Part shown: piece by piece, positions 1-9,818 of the stretch
Position numbering within the stretch: the first letter of the stretch is position 1
Layout: the number at the start of each line of letters is the position of its first letter
Source of the DNA: Oceanobacter sp. 1_MG-2023
Lineage (GTDB): Bacteria > Pseudomonadota > Gammaproteobacteria > Pseudomonadales > Oceanobacteraceae
Length of the DNA: 64,000 nucleotides
Direction: 5' to 3'
Assembly: GCF_030689025.1 (NCBI RefSeq)
Contig: NZ_JAUYWA010000011.1
Coordinates: 53,283-117,282, forward strand
Notes under the pieces: model-generated
What the model saw: the letters and a program-made list of their open reading frames with translations, nothing else
The model's database searches: none
Told to the model about the DNA's origin: nothing
Made by a program: the position numbers and the translations under genes

Positions 1-1902
1 ACCCTTGACCGGGCTATGGCTTGGTAGCCCACTGAACGCCTGGGTATTCAGCTGGCAAGCCTGGCCGACCAGGTTGTGCAGCTGCTCCAGCAAGGGCTGC
101 ATAAAGCCGTCATATTTCAGCGCTCGTTCGCTGATATCGTTAAGCTGACGCTCCCAGTGCGCGGTCATATCCGGCACTGTGGTGCTTTCTGGCAAGGTAT
201 TGATCAGCGCACACCCTAGTGGCGTCGCCAGGATACTTTTGCCTTCGCGGTGTAAAAAACCGCGTTTGAACAGCAGTTCGATAATGCTGGCCCGGGTGGC
301 TTCGGTGCCGAGGCCGTCGGTGTCCTTGAGGATTTTTCTCAGCTGCCGGTCTTTGACAAAACGGTTGATGCCCGTCATCGCCGCCAACAAGCTGGCATCG
401 GAAAAATGCGCCGGGGGCTGGGTGTGTTTTTCATCAACCCTTGGCTCGCCACTCCAGACCAGCTGACCCGGAGATAACGCCGGTAATGGCTGCGATTGTG
501 AGTCTGGCCTGTCTGCAGCGGGCCGCTGTTTGCCGGGTGGCATGGCGGCTTTCCAGCCAGGTTCCAGGTTCTCGCGTTCGTTGGCGACAAACCGGCCCCC
601 GGCAATTTCCAGTTCGATCCGGCGATCCGCGTAGCGATATGGGGGATAAAACTGCAGCAGATACTGCCGTGCAATCAGGCTGTAGAGCTGTTTTTCCGTC
701 AGCGTCAGACGATCTGCTCCGGTGTTTTTTTCGGTCGGAATAATGGCGTGGTGGGCTTCGACCTTGCGGTCGTTCCAGGCTTTCGAGCGTAGCCCCAGAT
801 TGGCTCCCTGCACCACGCTGGCCAGCTCGGGCTGATGTTGCCCAATCGCCTGAATCACCGCTTCCCGGCGACTGTAGTGATCCATCGGCAAGTAACGGCA
901 ATCGGAACGAGGATAGGTGATCAGCTGATATTTTTCGTACAACGACTGGCAGCCGTCGAGCACGTGTTTGGCGCTCAGGCCAAAGGCTTTGGCAGCATCG
1001 ATCTGCAGGGCCGACAAGTTGTAAGGCAAGGGCGCGGCTTGCTGTTTTTCCTTGCGATCCGTCGCAGTAACCCGCGCTTCCTGTTGCCGGATACGGGTGG
1101 CGACGTTATTGGCCAGCCGGGGATTCAGTACCCGGCCTTCTTCGTCCTGATGACTGGCACAGGCATCACTGGGTTGCCAGCTGGCATAAAAGCACAGTGG
1201 CTGGTCGGCCTGCAGATGAATCGCCGCACAGACTTCATAAAAGGGCCGGGAGACAAATTGCCGGATTTCTTCATCCCGTCGTACCACCAGACCAAGAATC
1301 GGGGTTTGCACCCGACCGACCGACAGTACTTGTTTTAACCCTCCTTGCTGCCCCTTGAGCGTACAGGCCCGCGTCAGGTTGATGCCATACAGCCAGTCCG
1401 CCCGGCTGCGCGCCAGGGCCGAGGTCGACAGCGGTATAAACTCCTGGTTGGAGCGCAGTTGCGTCAGCGCCCGGCTTACGGCCTTGGGGTTGAGATCACT
1501 GACCAGCAAACGTTGCATGTTCTGGCGCTTGGCACTCGGAACATTCAGGTAGCTGATCACTTCATCCACCAGCAGTTGTCCTTCGCGGTCCGGGTCACCG
1601 GCGTGCACCAGCTGACTGGCTTCTTTTACCAGTTTGCGTAGCACCGTCAGTTGTTTGCGGGTCTGGCTTTTGGGTTGCAGTTGCCAGCTGTCAGGTACAA
1701 TTGGCAAGACATCCAGCCGCCACTGTTTGAAGGCCGGGTTGTAGGCTTCAGGCTCGGCCTGTTCGAGCAAATGGCCGATACACCAGCTGACCACATCGCC
1801 ATTGGCAGCGCGCACAAAGCCTTCACCTTTTTGGTGAGGCTTGGGCAGTACCGCCGCAATGGCGCGACCAAGGGAAGGTTTTTCAGCAATAAACAGGCGC
1901 AT
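1..1902 (-). CDS. topB: DNA topoisomerase III (3' end outside window)
   Basis: Type IA topoisomerase that relaxes and decatenates DNA through a transient 5'-phosphotyrosine. The reverse strand reads without a stop for 634 codons from the ATG at 1902. It starts MRLFIAEKPSLGRAIAAVLP (Toprim domain), has the Toprim acidic motif in HAGDPDREGQLLVDEV, then SVGRVQTP and the active-site tyrosine region ITYPRSD. E. coli TopB is about 650 residues, so only a short C-terminal tail should lie beyond base 1; the stop is not visible. No zinc-ribbon cysteines are seen in the part shown. It is transcribed leftward and has no obvious operon partner in the window. The identification is secure from the conserved motifs; the exact end is unknown. 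Confidence 0.93.
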   Translation of the reverse strand, partial: MRLFIAEKPSLGRAIAAVLPKPHQKGEGFVRAANGDVVSWCIGHLLEQAEPEAYNPAFKQWRLDVLPIVPDSWQLQPKSQTRKQLTVLRKLVKEASQLVHAGDPDREGQLLVDEVISYLNVPSAKRQNMQRLLVSDLNPKAVSRALTQLRSNQEFIPLSTSALARSRADWLYGINLTRACTLKGQQGGLKQVLSVGRVQTPILGLVVRRDEEIRQFVSRPFYEVCAAIHLQADQPLCFYASWQPSDACASHQDEEGRVLNPRLANNVATRIRQQEARVTATDRKEKQQAAPLPYNLSALQIDAAKAFGLSAKHVLDGCQSLYEKYQLITYPRSDCRYLPMDHYSRREAVIQAIGQHQPELASVVQGANLGLRSKAWNDRKVEAHHAIIPTEKNTGADRLTLTEKQLYSLIARQYLLQFYPPYRYADRRIELEIAGGRFVANERENLEPGWKAAMPPGKQRPAADRPDSQSQPLPALSPGQLVWSGEPRVDEKHTQPPAHFSDASLLAAMTGINRFVKDRQLRKILKDTDGLGTEATRASIIELLFKRGFLHREGKSILATPLGCALINTLPESTTVPDMTAHWERQLNDISERALKYDGFMQPLLEQLHNLVGQACQLNTQAFSGLPSHSPVKG

Positions 1903-2083
1903 GGAATGTCTGTATAACTGGGATTTTGTACAGTATATCCAGACTGGGAACAAAAGAAACCGTCAGTACCAGGCGCTATCGCTGAACTGGCGGTATCTAT
2001 GAGTTGGCAAAGAATGGCGCAACCAGCAGCAACCAGCAGCGTTCCGGGCCTGTGCCCTGACTAGCCACAGGCCCACCGGGCAA

Positions 2084-3199
2084 TCAGATACCCCAGTTCA
2101 CATCATCGTCGTCATCGGTACAGTTACTACGGAAAGACGACAGGCTTGATCGACTGCATTCCAGATCGGTCACCACAATATCAATACCATCGTAATAACC
2201 TTCGATCAGCATCCAGTCATCATCGTCAATGGCATCGTTCAGATCACTACACTGACTGAAGCTGCTGCAATCCAGATCCGGGGCGCTGTCGTACAGGTCG
2301 ATGGAACCGCCACTGCTTTCGGACAGTTCACTGCCACGCACAATCATCTTGAAATCGTAGCTGCTGCCGATGCGGTCATCCGGGCTGCTGTCATCCTCAT
2401 CCAGTTCAACAGCGGTAATGCTGCCGCCATCACTGGTGGTCACCACCACATCAATATAAGGACGCTCACCCCATACCGGAGTAAAACCGTCGATATCGTC
2501 TTCCAGTTGCAGCAGCTCGTATTCATCAGAGCTGTTTACCTTGTACAGCAGACACATGGCGGCATCGGCCAGACCACAGTCACTCTGGAACCAACCGATA
2601 TACCAGGAGGCATCGCTGTCACCTTCGCACGTGCTGTCAAAGTCGTCTTCGGCGGCAGAGCACAGCACGTATTCCAGCGCAATGGTGCCTTCATCGTCGA
2701 CACTGAACTCCAGCTGGGTTACATAGCTGTTGGCCACCGCAGCGGTCAGGTCATCACAGGCTTCGTTACAGGCAAAGTCGATCTCGCTGGCCAGCTCCCA
2801 GGTGGCGTCATCCAGTTCATACAGAATGCCAACGTCGGTGTATAACGATATGGAGAAGGTATCTTCGCTGTCATCAACCGCTTCGGTAGAAATAATGCTG
2901 TTGAAAACATAACTGCTGGGGTCGCCATCATCATCAAACGAGACGGTGACGTAGACTTCGTAACGGTTGCCCCAGACGAAGTCATCAAAGCCGCTGAACG
3001 ATTCCTCGACAACTTCCCAGCTGTCGCTGCTGTCTTCCCGAATGCGGAAGCAAAGCGAGGTGCTATCGGAGTCGCATTGCTCTTTGTAATAATCAACCAG
3101 CCGGGTTTCTACCTGGTCATCCCAGGTTCGCCCCAGCTCCAGGCAGCCTGACAGTGCCAGGGCCATCAGCGGCAATATCAACCGTATTATCCAACGCAT
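2084..3199 (-). CDS. Acidic lipoprotein with duplicated DUF4377-like module
   Basis: 371 residues. The N-terminus is a lipoprotein signal peptide ending in the lipobox ALSGC, so the mature protein should be membrane-anchored facing the periplasm or outside. The mature part is extremely rich in Asp, Glu and Ser. Two segments (about residues 45-100 and 215-275) share the DUF4377-like pattern C-x-x-(V/I)R...W...GF...WG.RY: LCFRIREDSSDSWEV...GFDDFVWGNRYEV and MCLLYKVNSSDEYEL...GFTPVWGERPYIDV. Each is followed by a cysteine-containing module (C....C.DL..A...C), so the protein looks like an internal tandem duplication. DUF4377 function is not established. No operon partners; neighbours on both sides are separated by about 100-180 bases. 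Confidence 0.75.
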   Translation of the reverse strand: MRWIIRLILPLMALALSGCLELGRTWDDQVETRLVDYYKEQCDSDSTSLCFRIREDSSDSWEVVEESFSGFDDFVWGNRYEVYVTVSFDDDGDPSSYVFNSIISTEAVDDSEDTFSISLYTDVGILYELDDATWELASEIDFACNEACDDLTAAVANSYVTQLEFSVDDEGTIALEYVLCSAAEDDFDSTCEGDSDASWYIGWFQSDCGLADAAMCLLYKVNSSDEYELLQLEDDIDGFTPVWGERPYIDVVVTTSDGGSITAVELDEDDSSPDDRIGSSYDFKMIVRGSELSESSGGSIDLYDSAPDLDCSSFSQCSDLNDAIDDDDWMLIEGYYDGIDIVVTDLECSRSSLSSFRSNCTDDDDDVNWGI

Positions 3200-3291
3200 A
3201 GGTTCAAATTCTCTGTCATCGGGTCAGTAACCAACGGAACAACCCGTTCAGTCAGGTTAGAGCGCCCCCCGTTACGCCGAGGTCTTAACCA

Positions 3292-4440
3292 TCAACCATC
3301 GGCCATATTTTGTTGCAGCAGAATCGGCATGGCGTAACCAGTCAGAACCTGCTTTTGTACGTCTTGTGCTTCGCCTTCAATCCGTTGCCACAAGGTATCC
3401 TGGATCTGGCGACTGCTGTCACCGGCCCGGGCCTGCAGATAGCAGGAAAAACGCTGCTGTAACAGGCGCACGGCGGCATGATGCACGGGCAGGATTTCGG
3501 TCATATCCCGGATCTGGCGATCAATCGCGGCCGCCATGGTTTCGGCACTGGCAAGATCGTCGTCACTCAGCGGTTGGCCAAAATCCACATGGATCGTGCC
3601 TTTCTGGCCCACGATACCGGTCAACAAACTACGGGTATCTTCCCCTTCTTCCTTGCTGTAACTGCCGTATTTCGCCCGAGCCACCAGCTCTCTGGCTTTC
3701 ATCAGATCACAGGGGTCCCACTCGTATTGAATACACACAGGCACCGGACGCAAGGCCGACAGGGTCTCGGCAAAGGTTTCTTTATGTTCCCGGCCGTTTA
3801 ATGCCAGCATTTTCAGTACCGCTTTGTCGGTCAGGTCGACGCCGTTTTTGGCGCGGCCTTCCCGCTGGGCAATCCAGACCGATTCACGCTGTGCCAGCGA
3901 ATAGCGAATATAGCCCGACAATTGCTGCAGTGCCGTCAGCTTTTCGCGTTTATTGGTAATGTTTCGTCGAACAATGAAGGATTTATTAAGCCGCATCACG
4001 TCGGCAATATCCGGATGGCTGAGCAAGTTATCACCAATCGCAATGCGACTGGTTGGCCAGCCGGCCTGATACAACGAGTAGTTGATCAGCGTTGGGTCCA
4101 TGGCAATATCGCGATGATTGGAAATCCAGAGATGCCCCTGATCCGGAGACATGCTATCCAGCCCCCGTACCACAACGTCGGTGGTGGTTTTGGCCAGTAA
4201 CCGCTCGACCCAGCCTTCCATCCACATCTGGAAGTCGTGCACGGTATTCACATTCGCCAACTGGCGATCCAGCAGGTAGCGCGCCACTGGCAGCAGCCAC
4301 TCCCGCAACCAGTGCGGCAACATAGGCAGGCGGTATTTCAACAGCGCCCGGTGCAAGGTGTCGGATTGACTCACTCGCTCAAGTACAGCGGCAACTTCAT
4401 CATCCTGGTAGGGGCGGATATCAGCGTAACGATCAGGCAT
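3292..4440 (-). CDS. PlsC-like glycerolipid acyltransferase family protein
   Basis: About 382 residues. The core HLWISNHRDIAMDPTLINY resembles block I of the lysophosphatidic/glycerol-phosphate acyltransferase superfamily (normally NHxxxxD), and WIAQREGRAKNG resembles block III (EGTRS). Members transfer acyl groups to glycerol-phosphate-type acceptors at the inner membrane. The histidine and downstream Asp are separated by five residues here rather than four, with a second Asp two residues after the histidine. No clear transmembrane segment is visible. The ATG at 4440 (MPDRYADIRPYQ) was chosen; an in-frame TTG at 4461 would add seven residues. Substrate cannot be told from sequence. Confidence 0.72.
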   Translation of the reverse strand: MPDRYADIRPYQDDEVAAVLERVSQSDTLHRALLKYRLPMLPHWLREWLLPVARYLLDRQLANVNTVHDFQMWMEGWVERLLAKTTTDVVVRGLDSMSPDQGHLWISNHRDIAMDPTLINYSLYQAGWPTSRIAIGDNLLSHPDIADVMRLNKSFIVRRNITNKREKLTALQQLSGYIRYSLAQRESVWIAQREGRAKNGVDLTDKAVLKMLALNGREHKETFAETLSALRPVPVCIQYEWDPCDLMKARELVARAKYGSYSKEEGEDTRSLLTGIVGQKGTIHVDFGQPLSDDDLASAETMAAAIDRQIRDMTEILPVHHAAVRLLQQRFSCYLQARAGDSSRQIQDTLWQRIEGEAQDVQKQVLTGYAMPILLQQNMADG

Positions 4441-4587
4441 TGGCTTATCTGGATTCAACAATGAAAGGCGCGGGGATGATGCCTGAACAAAGTGTTTCTG
4501 TTAAGGCACATTGCCGGATGTGGTACCGTTAAGCCCATAAAATTTCAGCTCAGTACACCGTACTGACGATTTTTGAGGAGATACCCG

Positions 4588-4992
4588 ATGATTGAGCAGT
4601 GGCAACCGGCTTCCAGCCAAACCGGCACACCGGATTCCGACACGCTGCAGCAATTGCTTGCGGCTCTACCCACAGCCCAGGAAGCCACGGTCATTAACAG
4701 CGATCAACTGGACGCCGGGGCGCTGAAAACCGTGCAATCCTGGATCAAGCTGGATGAGGCGGCCTGGCAAGCGGCCCTGACGGCAATGGACACCGATCAG
4801 TTACTGCCACTGGCGGCTTTTTTTGCCAGCGCTGAACAACAATTGGAAGGCTGGCACTGCGGCAGCAGCAACCCGGCGATCTGGATCTTCCGTTATCTGA
4901 AAAAACAGGGTACCCCCGCCAGCAGGGAACAGGTCCGGGCGATCAAGGCTCTGACGGATAACCGCTATATCCCTCACGGCAGCGCACTCTGA
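4588..4992 (+). CDS. Conserved hypothetical protein
   Basis: 134 residues, soluble, no signal peptide. The ATG at 4588 follows a strong GAGGAG ribosome-binding site eight bases upstream. The C-terminal third (NPAIWIFRYLKKQG ... LTDNRYIPHGSAL) has the look of a conserved motif, while the N-terminal half is acidic and Gln/Ala-rich. I do not recognise the family. It is monocistronic, divergent from the acyltransferase gene and convergent with the hybrid kinase gene 52 bases downstream. Confidence 0.7.
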   Translation: MIEQWQPASSQTGTPDSDTLQQLLAALPTAQEATVINSDQLDAGALKTVQSWIKLDEAAWQAALTAMDTDQLLPLAAFFASAEQQLEGWHCGSSNPAIWIFRYLKKQGTPASREQVRAIKALTDNRYIPHGSAL

Positions 4993-5044
4993 TACCAGGT
5001 CAGCCAACGCAGCCGGAGCAAGCCCCCGGAAGTACAAACCGGCG

Positions 5045-7144
5045 TTATGAATCCGGCGTTACCGCTGCCGGCCCCAGGTCGTTGTTCGACAGTGCCAGGA
5101 ACATGGGCAACTCCCGGCGCAGATCTTCCAGCCGGACGGGCTTGGCCAGATAACCATTCATACCGGCGGCTTCGCACTCTTCTTTCCGGTCAACCATCAC
5201 ATCAGCAGACAACGCCACAATCAGTACCGCCGGAAGCTGCTGTTGCTGCTCACGCTGGCGAATTTCGCGACAGGCGGCGAGGCCGTCCAATACCGGCATA
5301 TGACAGTCCATCAGGATCAGATCGAACTCTCCGCTGGCGCTTTTTTCCACGGCTTCGCGGCCATTGTTGGCCAATGTGACAACGCAGCCGAGGTGTATCA
5401 GCATCTGGGAGGCGACCTTTTGGTTGACGCCATTGTCTTCTGCCAACAGTACCCGACAGTTTTTCAGCAGGGTGTTTTCTTCAGCAATCGCGATCCCCGT
5501 TCCCTGATAACGATTGGTGCGGGTAATCATCAATTGTGGTCGGGCGGGCTGCTGTAACAAACGTCCCAACAAATCACGCAGGTTGCTCTGGCTGATTGGC
5601 CAGTCCCAGTGCGCGCCCACACCTTGCGCCAGCAGTTCATCACGCCCCGTGGTCAGTACATCCATGGAGGACAGGGCCAATCGTATCGGTGTGTCGGCCA
5701 GCAGTTGACGCAGATAATCGTCACCTTCTTGCCAGGTGCGGTAGGCCATCACCAGAATGGTGGGTTGTGTTTCCTCCAGGGCAAGCAGCAAATCCGAGAC
5801 CCGGTCAAACTCCCGGTACACCATGCCCAGTTGACGAGCAATGGACATCAGCAAGGTACGGTTCACTTGCAGCTCATCACAGACCCACAGGGTTTGTTCA
5901 CCCAACAACGGAATCGCACCGTCGTTTTCCAGCGCTGTTACAGCGACCGGCAAGGTCACGTCGAACCAGAAATTGGAACCGACACCAGGGGTGCTGACGA
6001 CCCCGACATGCCCACCCATCAGTTGGGCCAGCCGCCGACAGATGCTTAACCCCAGCCCGGTACCACCGGCTTCAACTGAAATACGGCCATGCACAAAGCT
6101 GTATTCCTCAAACAGAGCCACCACTTTGCTGGCGCTAATACCAATACCGGAATCCTCAACCGAAAATCTCAGCTGCACTTCACTCACCATGTTGCGGACT
6201 TTGACCACCCGCAGCAATACATGGCCGGACTCGGTGAATTTGATGGCGTTATTAAGATAATTCATCAGTACCTGACGAATCCGTACCGGATCGCCGATCA
6301 ACTGCGAGGGCAGTTTTTCATCCACAAACGATTGCATCACCAGCTGTTTTTCCTGTGCCCGGCAAGACACCATCTCCAACAGGCTTTGTACCAATTCCGG
6401 CAGGTCGAATACTTCAGCTTCAATGCTGAGCTTGCCCGCATCGATTTTCGAAATATCGAGAATATCATTGATAATGGCCAGCAAATGCTCGGATGAGCTT
6501 TGGATAACCCGTTGAAATCCGCGCTGTTCTTCGTCGAGGTGGGTCTGTTCCATCAACGACACCATCCCCAGCAGGCCGGTCATCGGGGTGCGGATCTCGT
6601 GGCTCATATTGGCGAGGAAACGGCTCTTGGCCAGGTTGGAACGGTCGGCATAATCGCGGCTTTTCTCCAGCGACTGCCGTTGCCGGACCAGGTCTGATAT
6701 ATCATGAAAATACACCAGGGCTTCATCATCGTTTTGTGGATCGGCGGCTGTCTGTAGCTGCCAGCAATAAACCGTCCCCGAGGCTGATAGTACTTCCATC
6801 GTCATCTCTGCGCCGCTGGCATGTTTGTCCAGCACCTTGCGCAGAATCGCCAGCCAGGCTTCCCGATCGGACAAGGGAAGCCAGTTGGTCAATTTTTTAC
6901 CGCGACTCAAGGTTTGTCCAGCCAGAGTCCGGTTGGCCTCCAGCACGACGCCATCGGCATCGACGCGCACCAGCACATTGGGGGATTGCACCCACCACTG
7001 TTGCAGTTGTTGATTACACTGGGTCAGGTCATCCAGCTGTTGGTGCATACGGCTTTTTGCTCGCAGCAGCAACACCACCGCCAGTACCAACAGAACCAGG
7101 ATGACCCATAATGCGATGTTGTTTTCTGAAAAAATATCTGCCAT
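5045..7144 (-). CDS. Hybrid sensor histidine kinase
   Basis: About 699 residues. Order of parts: one N-terminal membrane helix (about residues 10-30), a PAS-like sensor region (about 50-150), a HisKA dimerisation domain with the phospho-accepting His in FLANMSHEIRTPM (about residue 182), a HATPase domain with the N box (NYLNNAIKF), G1 (DSGIGI) and G2 (GGTGLGLSI), a receiver-like segment without the phospho-Asp (about 430-545), and a C-terminal receiver with phospho-Asp in LILMDCHMPVLDG. No periplasmic loop is apparent, so it probably senses a cytoplasmic or membrane signal. The ATG at 7144 has AAGG six bases upstream; a GTG at 7150 is possible. It lies just downstream of an HTH-receiver gene in the same orientation, a likely two-gene operon. 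The output partner is not defined by the sequence. Confidence 0.92.
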   Translation of the reverse strand: MADIFSENNIALWVILVLLVLAVVLLLRAKSRMHQQLDDLTQCNQQLQQWWVQSPNVLVRVDADGVVLEANRTLAGQTLSRGKKLTNWLPLSDREAWLAILRKVLDKHASGAEMTMEVLSASGTVYCWQLQTAADPQNDDEALVYFHDISDLVRQRQSLEKSRDYADRSNLAKSRFLANMSHEIRTPMTGLLGMVSLMEQTHLDEEQRGFQRVIQSSSEHLLAIINDILDISKIDAGKLSIEAEVFDLPELVQSLLEMVSCRAQEKQLVMQSFVDEKLPSQLIGDPVRIRQVLMNYLNNAIKFTESGHVLLRVVKVRNMVSEVQLRFSVEDSGIGISASKVVALFEEYSFVHGRISVEAGGTGLGLSICRRLAQLMGGHVGVVSTPGVGSNFWFDVTLPVAVTALENDGAIPLLGEQTLWVCDELQVNRTLLMSIARQLGMVYREFDRVSDLLLALEETQPTILVMAYRTWQEGDDYLRQLLADTPIRLALSSMDVLTTGRDELLAQGVGAHWDWPISQSNLRDLLGRLLQQPARPQLMITRTNRYQGTGIAIAEENTLLKNCRVLLAEDNGVNQKVASQMLIHLGCVVTLANNGREAVEKSASGEFDLILMDCHMPVLDGLAACREIRQREQQQQLPAVLIVALSADVMVDRKEECEAAGMNGYLAKPVRLEDLRRELPMFLALSNNDLGPAAVTPDS

Positions 7145-7211
7145 AGCCACCTTATTGAGCTATTGAGCCCTCCTTGCAAGCAGAACCAGCCCTTATCCGG
7201 TACACCCTGGG

Positions 7212-7769
7212 CTAGCATGAAGAGTCATTCATATTCAGCAACTCAACGAAACGCTTCTGCTCTGTTGGCCAACACAGTCGGTGCCAGCCGTCATGGCTGT
7301 CATTCTCTGTGATATTGGCCCCTGCCACTATACACAATACTGCTTGCGACACGTTTTCGCGGCGAATCCTATCGACAGCAGCTATCCATACTTCACTGGA
7401 AAGCACCATAGCAGCCGGTATCTGCTCTGCATAGCAATAGCCAAACTGCATCGCATCAACAGCCACCTGTGGATCCCATCCCGCCCGCCGGGCGGCTGAA
7501 GCCAGTTCCGCCGCCATCACTTCCGATTCTGCCAGGATCAGCAAGCCGCGGCTTTGATCCTGCAACTCATTCGGCACAGGCATCTCGTTACTCTGCAAAA
7601 ACCGGACAAACCCGGCCACAGGAACACGATTATCACCTCGTCCCGGCAATTTGTAAGCCTCCAGATGACCGCGCTCGATCCAGCGGATAACCGTTCTGAA
7701 GTTGACGCCACAATATTTCGCCACTTCACCGGTCGTCAGTACCTGTTTTCCTCTCACAACATCACCCAA
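7212..7769 (-). CDS. Excisionase-type HTH protein with degenerate receiver domain
   Basis: About 185 residues. The N-terminus is a MerR/excisionase-like winged helix (LTTGEVAKYCGVNFRTVIRW ... LPGRGDNRVPV). The C-terminal 110 residues have the alternating pattern of a CheY fold (GLLILAESEVMAAEL ... AAMVLSSEVWIAAV) but lack the conserved phospho-Asp. Full-length proteins of this design are DNA-binding response regulators; here phosphorylation seems unlikely. It is 67 bases upstream of the hybrid kinase gene, same strand, suggesting joint function. The reading frame opens with TTG at 7769; a GTG at 7757 is an alternative, so the start is uncertain. Confidence 0.78.
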   Translation of the reverse strand: MGDVVRGKQVLTTGEVAKYCGVNFRTVIRWIERGHLEAYKLPGRGDNRVPVAGFVRFLQSNEMPVPNELQDQSRGLLILAESEVMAAELASAARRAGWDPQVAVDAMQFGYCYAEQIPAAMVLSSEVWIAAVDRIRRENVSQAVLCIVAGANITENDSHDGWHRLCWPTEQKRFVELLNMNDSSC

Positions 7770-7904
7770 CCAATAAATACATTGGTTTCAGTATAGATAG
7801 CCTTTGGCCATTGCAAGACTGAAACAGTATGCTGTCGCCAAGGCACCGGAGCGTGATAGTAGAAAGTGCACTCTTACACGATCAGCCCCAGGAAAGGAAT
7901 AACG

Positions 7905-9779
7905 ATGACGTTCAAGGTATTATTGGTTGGTAACGCAGCCGGTATTTTGCACTCAATTTCCAGATTACTACTCAGTGAACACATCGCAGTACAGACCACA
8001 ACCGGTACAGCAGAAGCGCTTGATTATCTGGCCAGCTACCCAGTACACGTACTGATTATTGATTCCCAGACACCAGAGCTGGATGAACTGTCACTGTGCC
8101 AGCAAGCACGGCAGATCAGCCCTGGCAGCTATCGCATCCTGCTGACCAACCAACTGGATTCAGCGCGGCTGCGACAGGCACGCCAGCAAGGTGCCATCCA
8201 TAAACTGATTGCCACACCCTGGAATAACCTGGTTCTGATACGTGATATTATCGAGGGTGCGCGACAGGCCAACCTGATGCAGCAGGCTCATTCTCTGCAG
8301 TCCGCCCTCAATACCCAGCAGCCCGTATTACTGACAGATCGCAACTGGGTTATTCGCCTTGCCAACCAACCAATCTGTGATGCCCTGCAGGTAAACGAAG
8401 AGCAACTGCTCGGCCGCAACCTGTTTACTGGCACGATAAGCCACATGCCGGTCGCTCTGGAAGCAGAGATCACCCGTCAAACCGAAGCCAACCAAACCTG
8501 GCTGGGTTACTTTAACCTGATAGTCCAGCAACGTCGTATCCAGCCCACCTGGATGGCGATAACCTCGATCAGTGATGACTTCCGGCTCTGTATCTGCAGC
8601 CTGCTCGATAGCGTGACCGAACGACACACCAATCCCGACAGCGACACCCAGCGTTATGCCGGTCTGCACCAGCTGAATCAGATGGAGAGCTATCTGACCC
8701 AGTCCGATGGCATCACCTGTATCCTGCTGATCAGTTTCGATCCGGATCAGGTCTTTGATACTGGCTTGAGCCGCCTCTGTTACGAGCGCATTGCCGAAGC
8801 CACTACCTCACCGTCACCGATCTTCCAGCCAGCACATCATCTGTTTCTGGTTCCTGTTATCGCCGACCCTGCCAACCCCTGTACCCAGGGCCTGTGCCAA
8901 GCCATCGCCCAGGGGTTCCGCCAGCCGCTGTCGCATCAAGGGCAAGCCGTCATGCTCAGCCCCGACATTAATTGCAGCTGGGGACAATCAACACAACACA
9001 CACCGGACGCAGCAACATCACTCAAACATATCCGCCAGCATCTGGGGCTGGAAGGCCCCGACACCCCGTCCCTCGAACAGGTACAACCGTACAAATCGGC
9101 TCTGTCCGCCACGACCTTGCCAACGCAACAGCGCCAGCAAAGTGATTTTCACGCTACCCCTATATTCGATTCCCAAGGCGCACTCGCCGGACTGGAGCTG
9201 CTGCCCGAATATATGGCCAAGCCCGATCTGTGTCACCGCTGGCTGGAAGATATGCACATCACCTGGCAGCAACATTTCCTCCAGCCGATGTACGTTATTC
9301 TCCGTGTCGCCGACCTTACCGATCACTGCAGGCAACACCTGACCAGCTGCCTGGCCGCATGGCCCCAGCAGGCCGGAAAGCCAGCCCCGGTCTGGTGTAT
9401 TGTTCTGCCATGGACGCCAGAAGAGCCAACCCCCAGGCTGGAGGAGGCATTGCGGCAACTGGATATACAGCTGATATTCGAAATCACGGACCCTCAACAT
9501 CAACAACGCCTGCCTGGCTATCAGAGCCTATCGGCCATGGATGTGGACGGTTTCAGCCTGCCTCCCTGCATGATCTCCCATGCCCGCCAGGCGTTACATC
9601 AAGGCCAGCCCTTACTGCAGCGGCTGCAGCAGGATGGCCTCATTATCTATGCCCATGGCATCGACTCGACCGAAGCACTGGCGGCAGCACATCAAAGCGG
9701 TATCGACTGGATGAGTGGTGATGCCCTGTCACGTAAAGTGAACGCCGCCCAACTGTACTGGTTTGCCATCAATGACTGA
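7905..9779 (+). CDS. Receiver-PAS protein with degenerate GGDEF/EAL-like C-terminus
   Basis: 624 residues from the ATG at 7905, which follows GGAAAGGA. The N-terminal receiver (about 1-125) keeps the central Asp in LIIDSQTPELDEL but has lost the acidic pair (VLLVGNAAGI) and the usual Lys before Pro (IATPWNN). A PAS-like region follows (about 140-250, RNWVIRLANQPICDALQVNEEQLLGRN in pieces). The last 220 residues have an EAL-domain skeleton: GLELLPEY at the EAL position and GIDWMSGDALS near the end, with none of the catalytic acidic residues. It may therefore sense or bind rather than degrade c-di-GMP. Divergent from the HTH-receiver/kinase pair; the shared 135-base gap suggests a common signalling module. 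Confidence 0.72.
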   Translation: MTFKVLLVGNAAGILHSISRLLLSEHIAVQTTTGTAEALDYLASYPVHVLIIDSQTPELDELSLCQQARQISPGSYRILLTNQLDSARLRQARQQGAIHKLIATPWNNLVLIRDIIEGARQANLMQQAHSLQSALNTQQPVLLTDRNWVIRLANQPICDALQVNEEQLLGRNLFTGTISHMPVALEAEITRQTEANQTWLGYFNLIVQQRRIQPTWMAITSISDDFRLCICSLLDSVTERHTNPDSDTQRYAGLHQLNQMESYLTQSDGITCILLISFDPDQVFDTGLSRLCYERIAEATTSPSPIFQPAHHLFLVPVIADPANPCTQGLCQAIAQGFRQPLSHQGQAVMLSPDINCSWGQSTQHTPDAATSLKHIRQHLGLEGPDTPSLEQVQPYKSALSATTLPTQQRQQSDFHATPIFDSQGALAGLELLPEYMAKPDLCHRWLEDMHITWQQHFLQPMYVILRVADLTDHCRQHLTSCLAAWPQQAGKPAPVWCIVLPWTPEEPTPRLEEALRQLDIQLIFEITDPQHQQRLPGYQSLSAMDVDGFSLPPCMISHARQALHQGQPLLQRLQQDGLIIYAHGIDSTEALAAAHQSGIDWMSGDALSRKVNAAQLYWFAIND

Positions 9780-9818
9780 TTTCTCATGTATGATGAGCGG
9801 CTAATCGGAGGAACCCCT

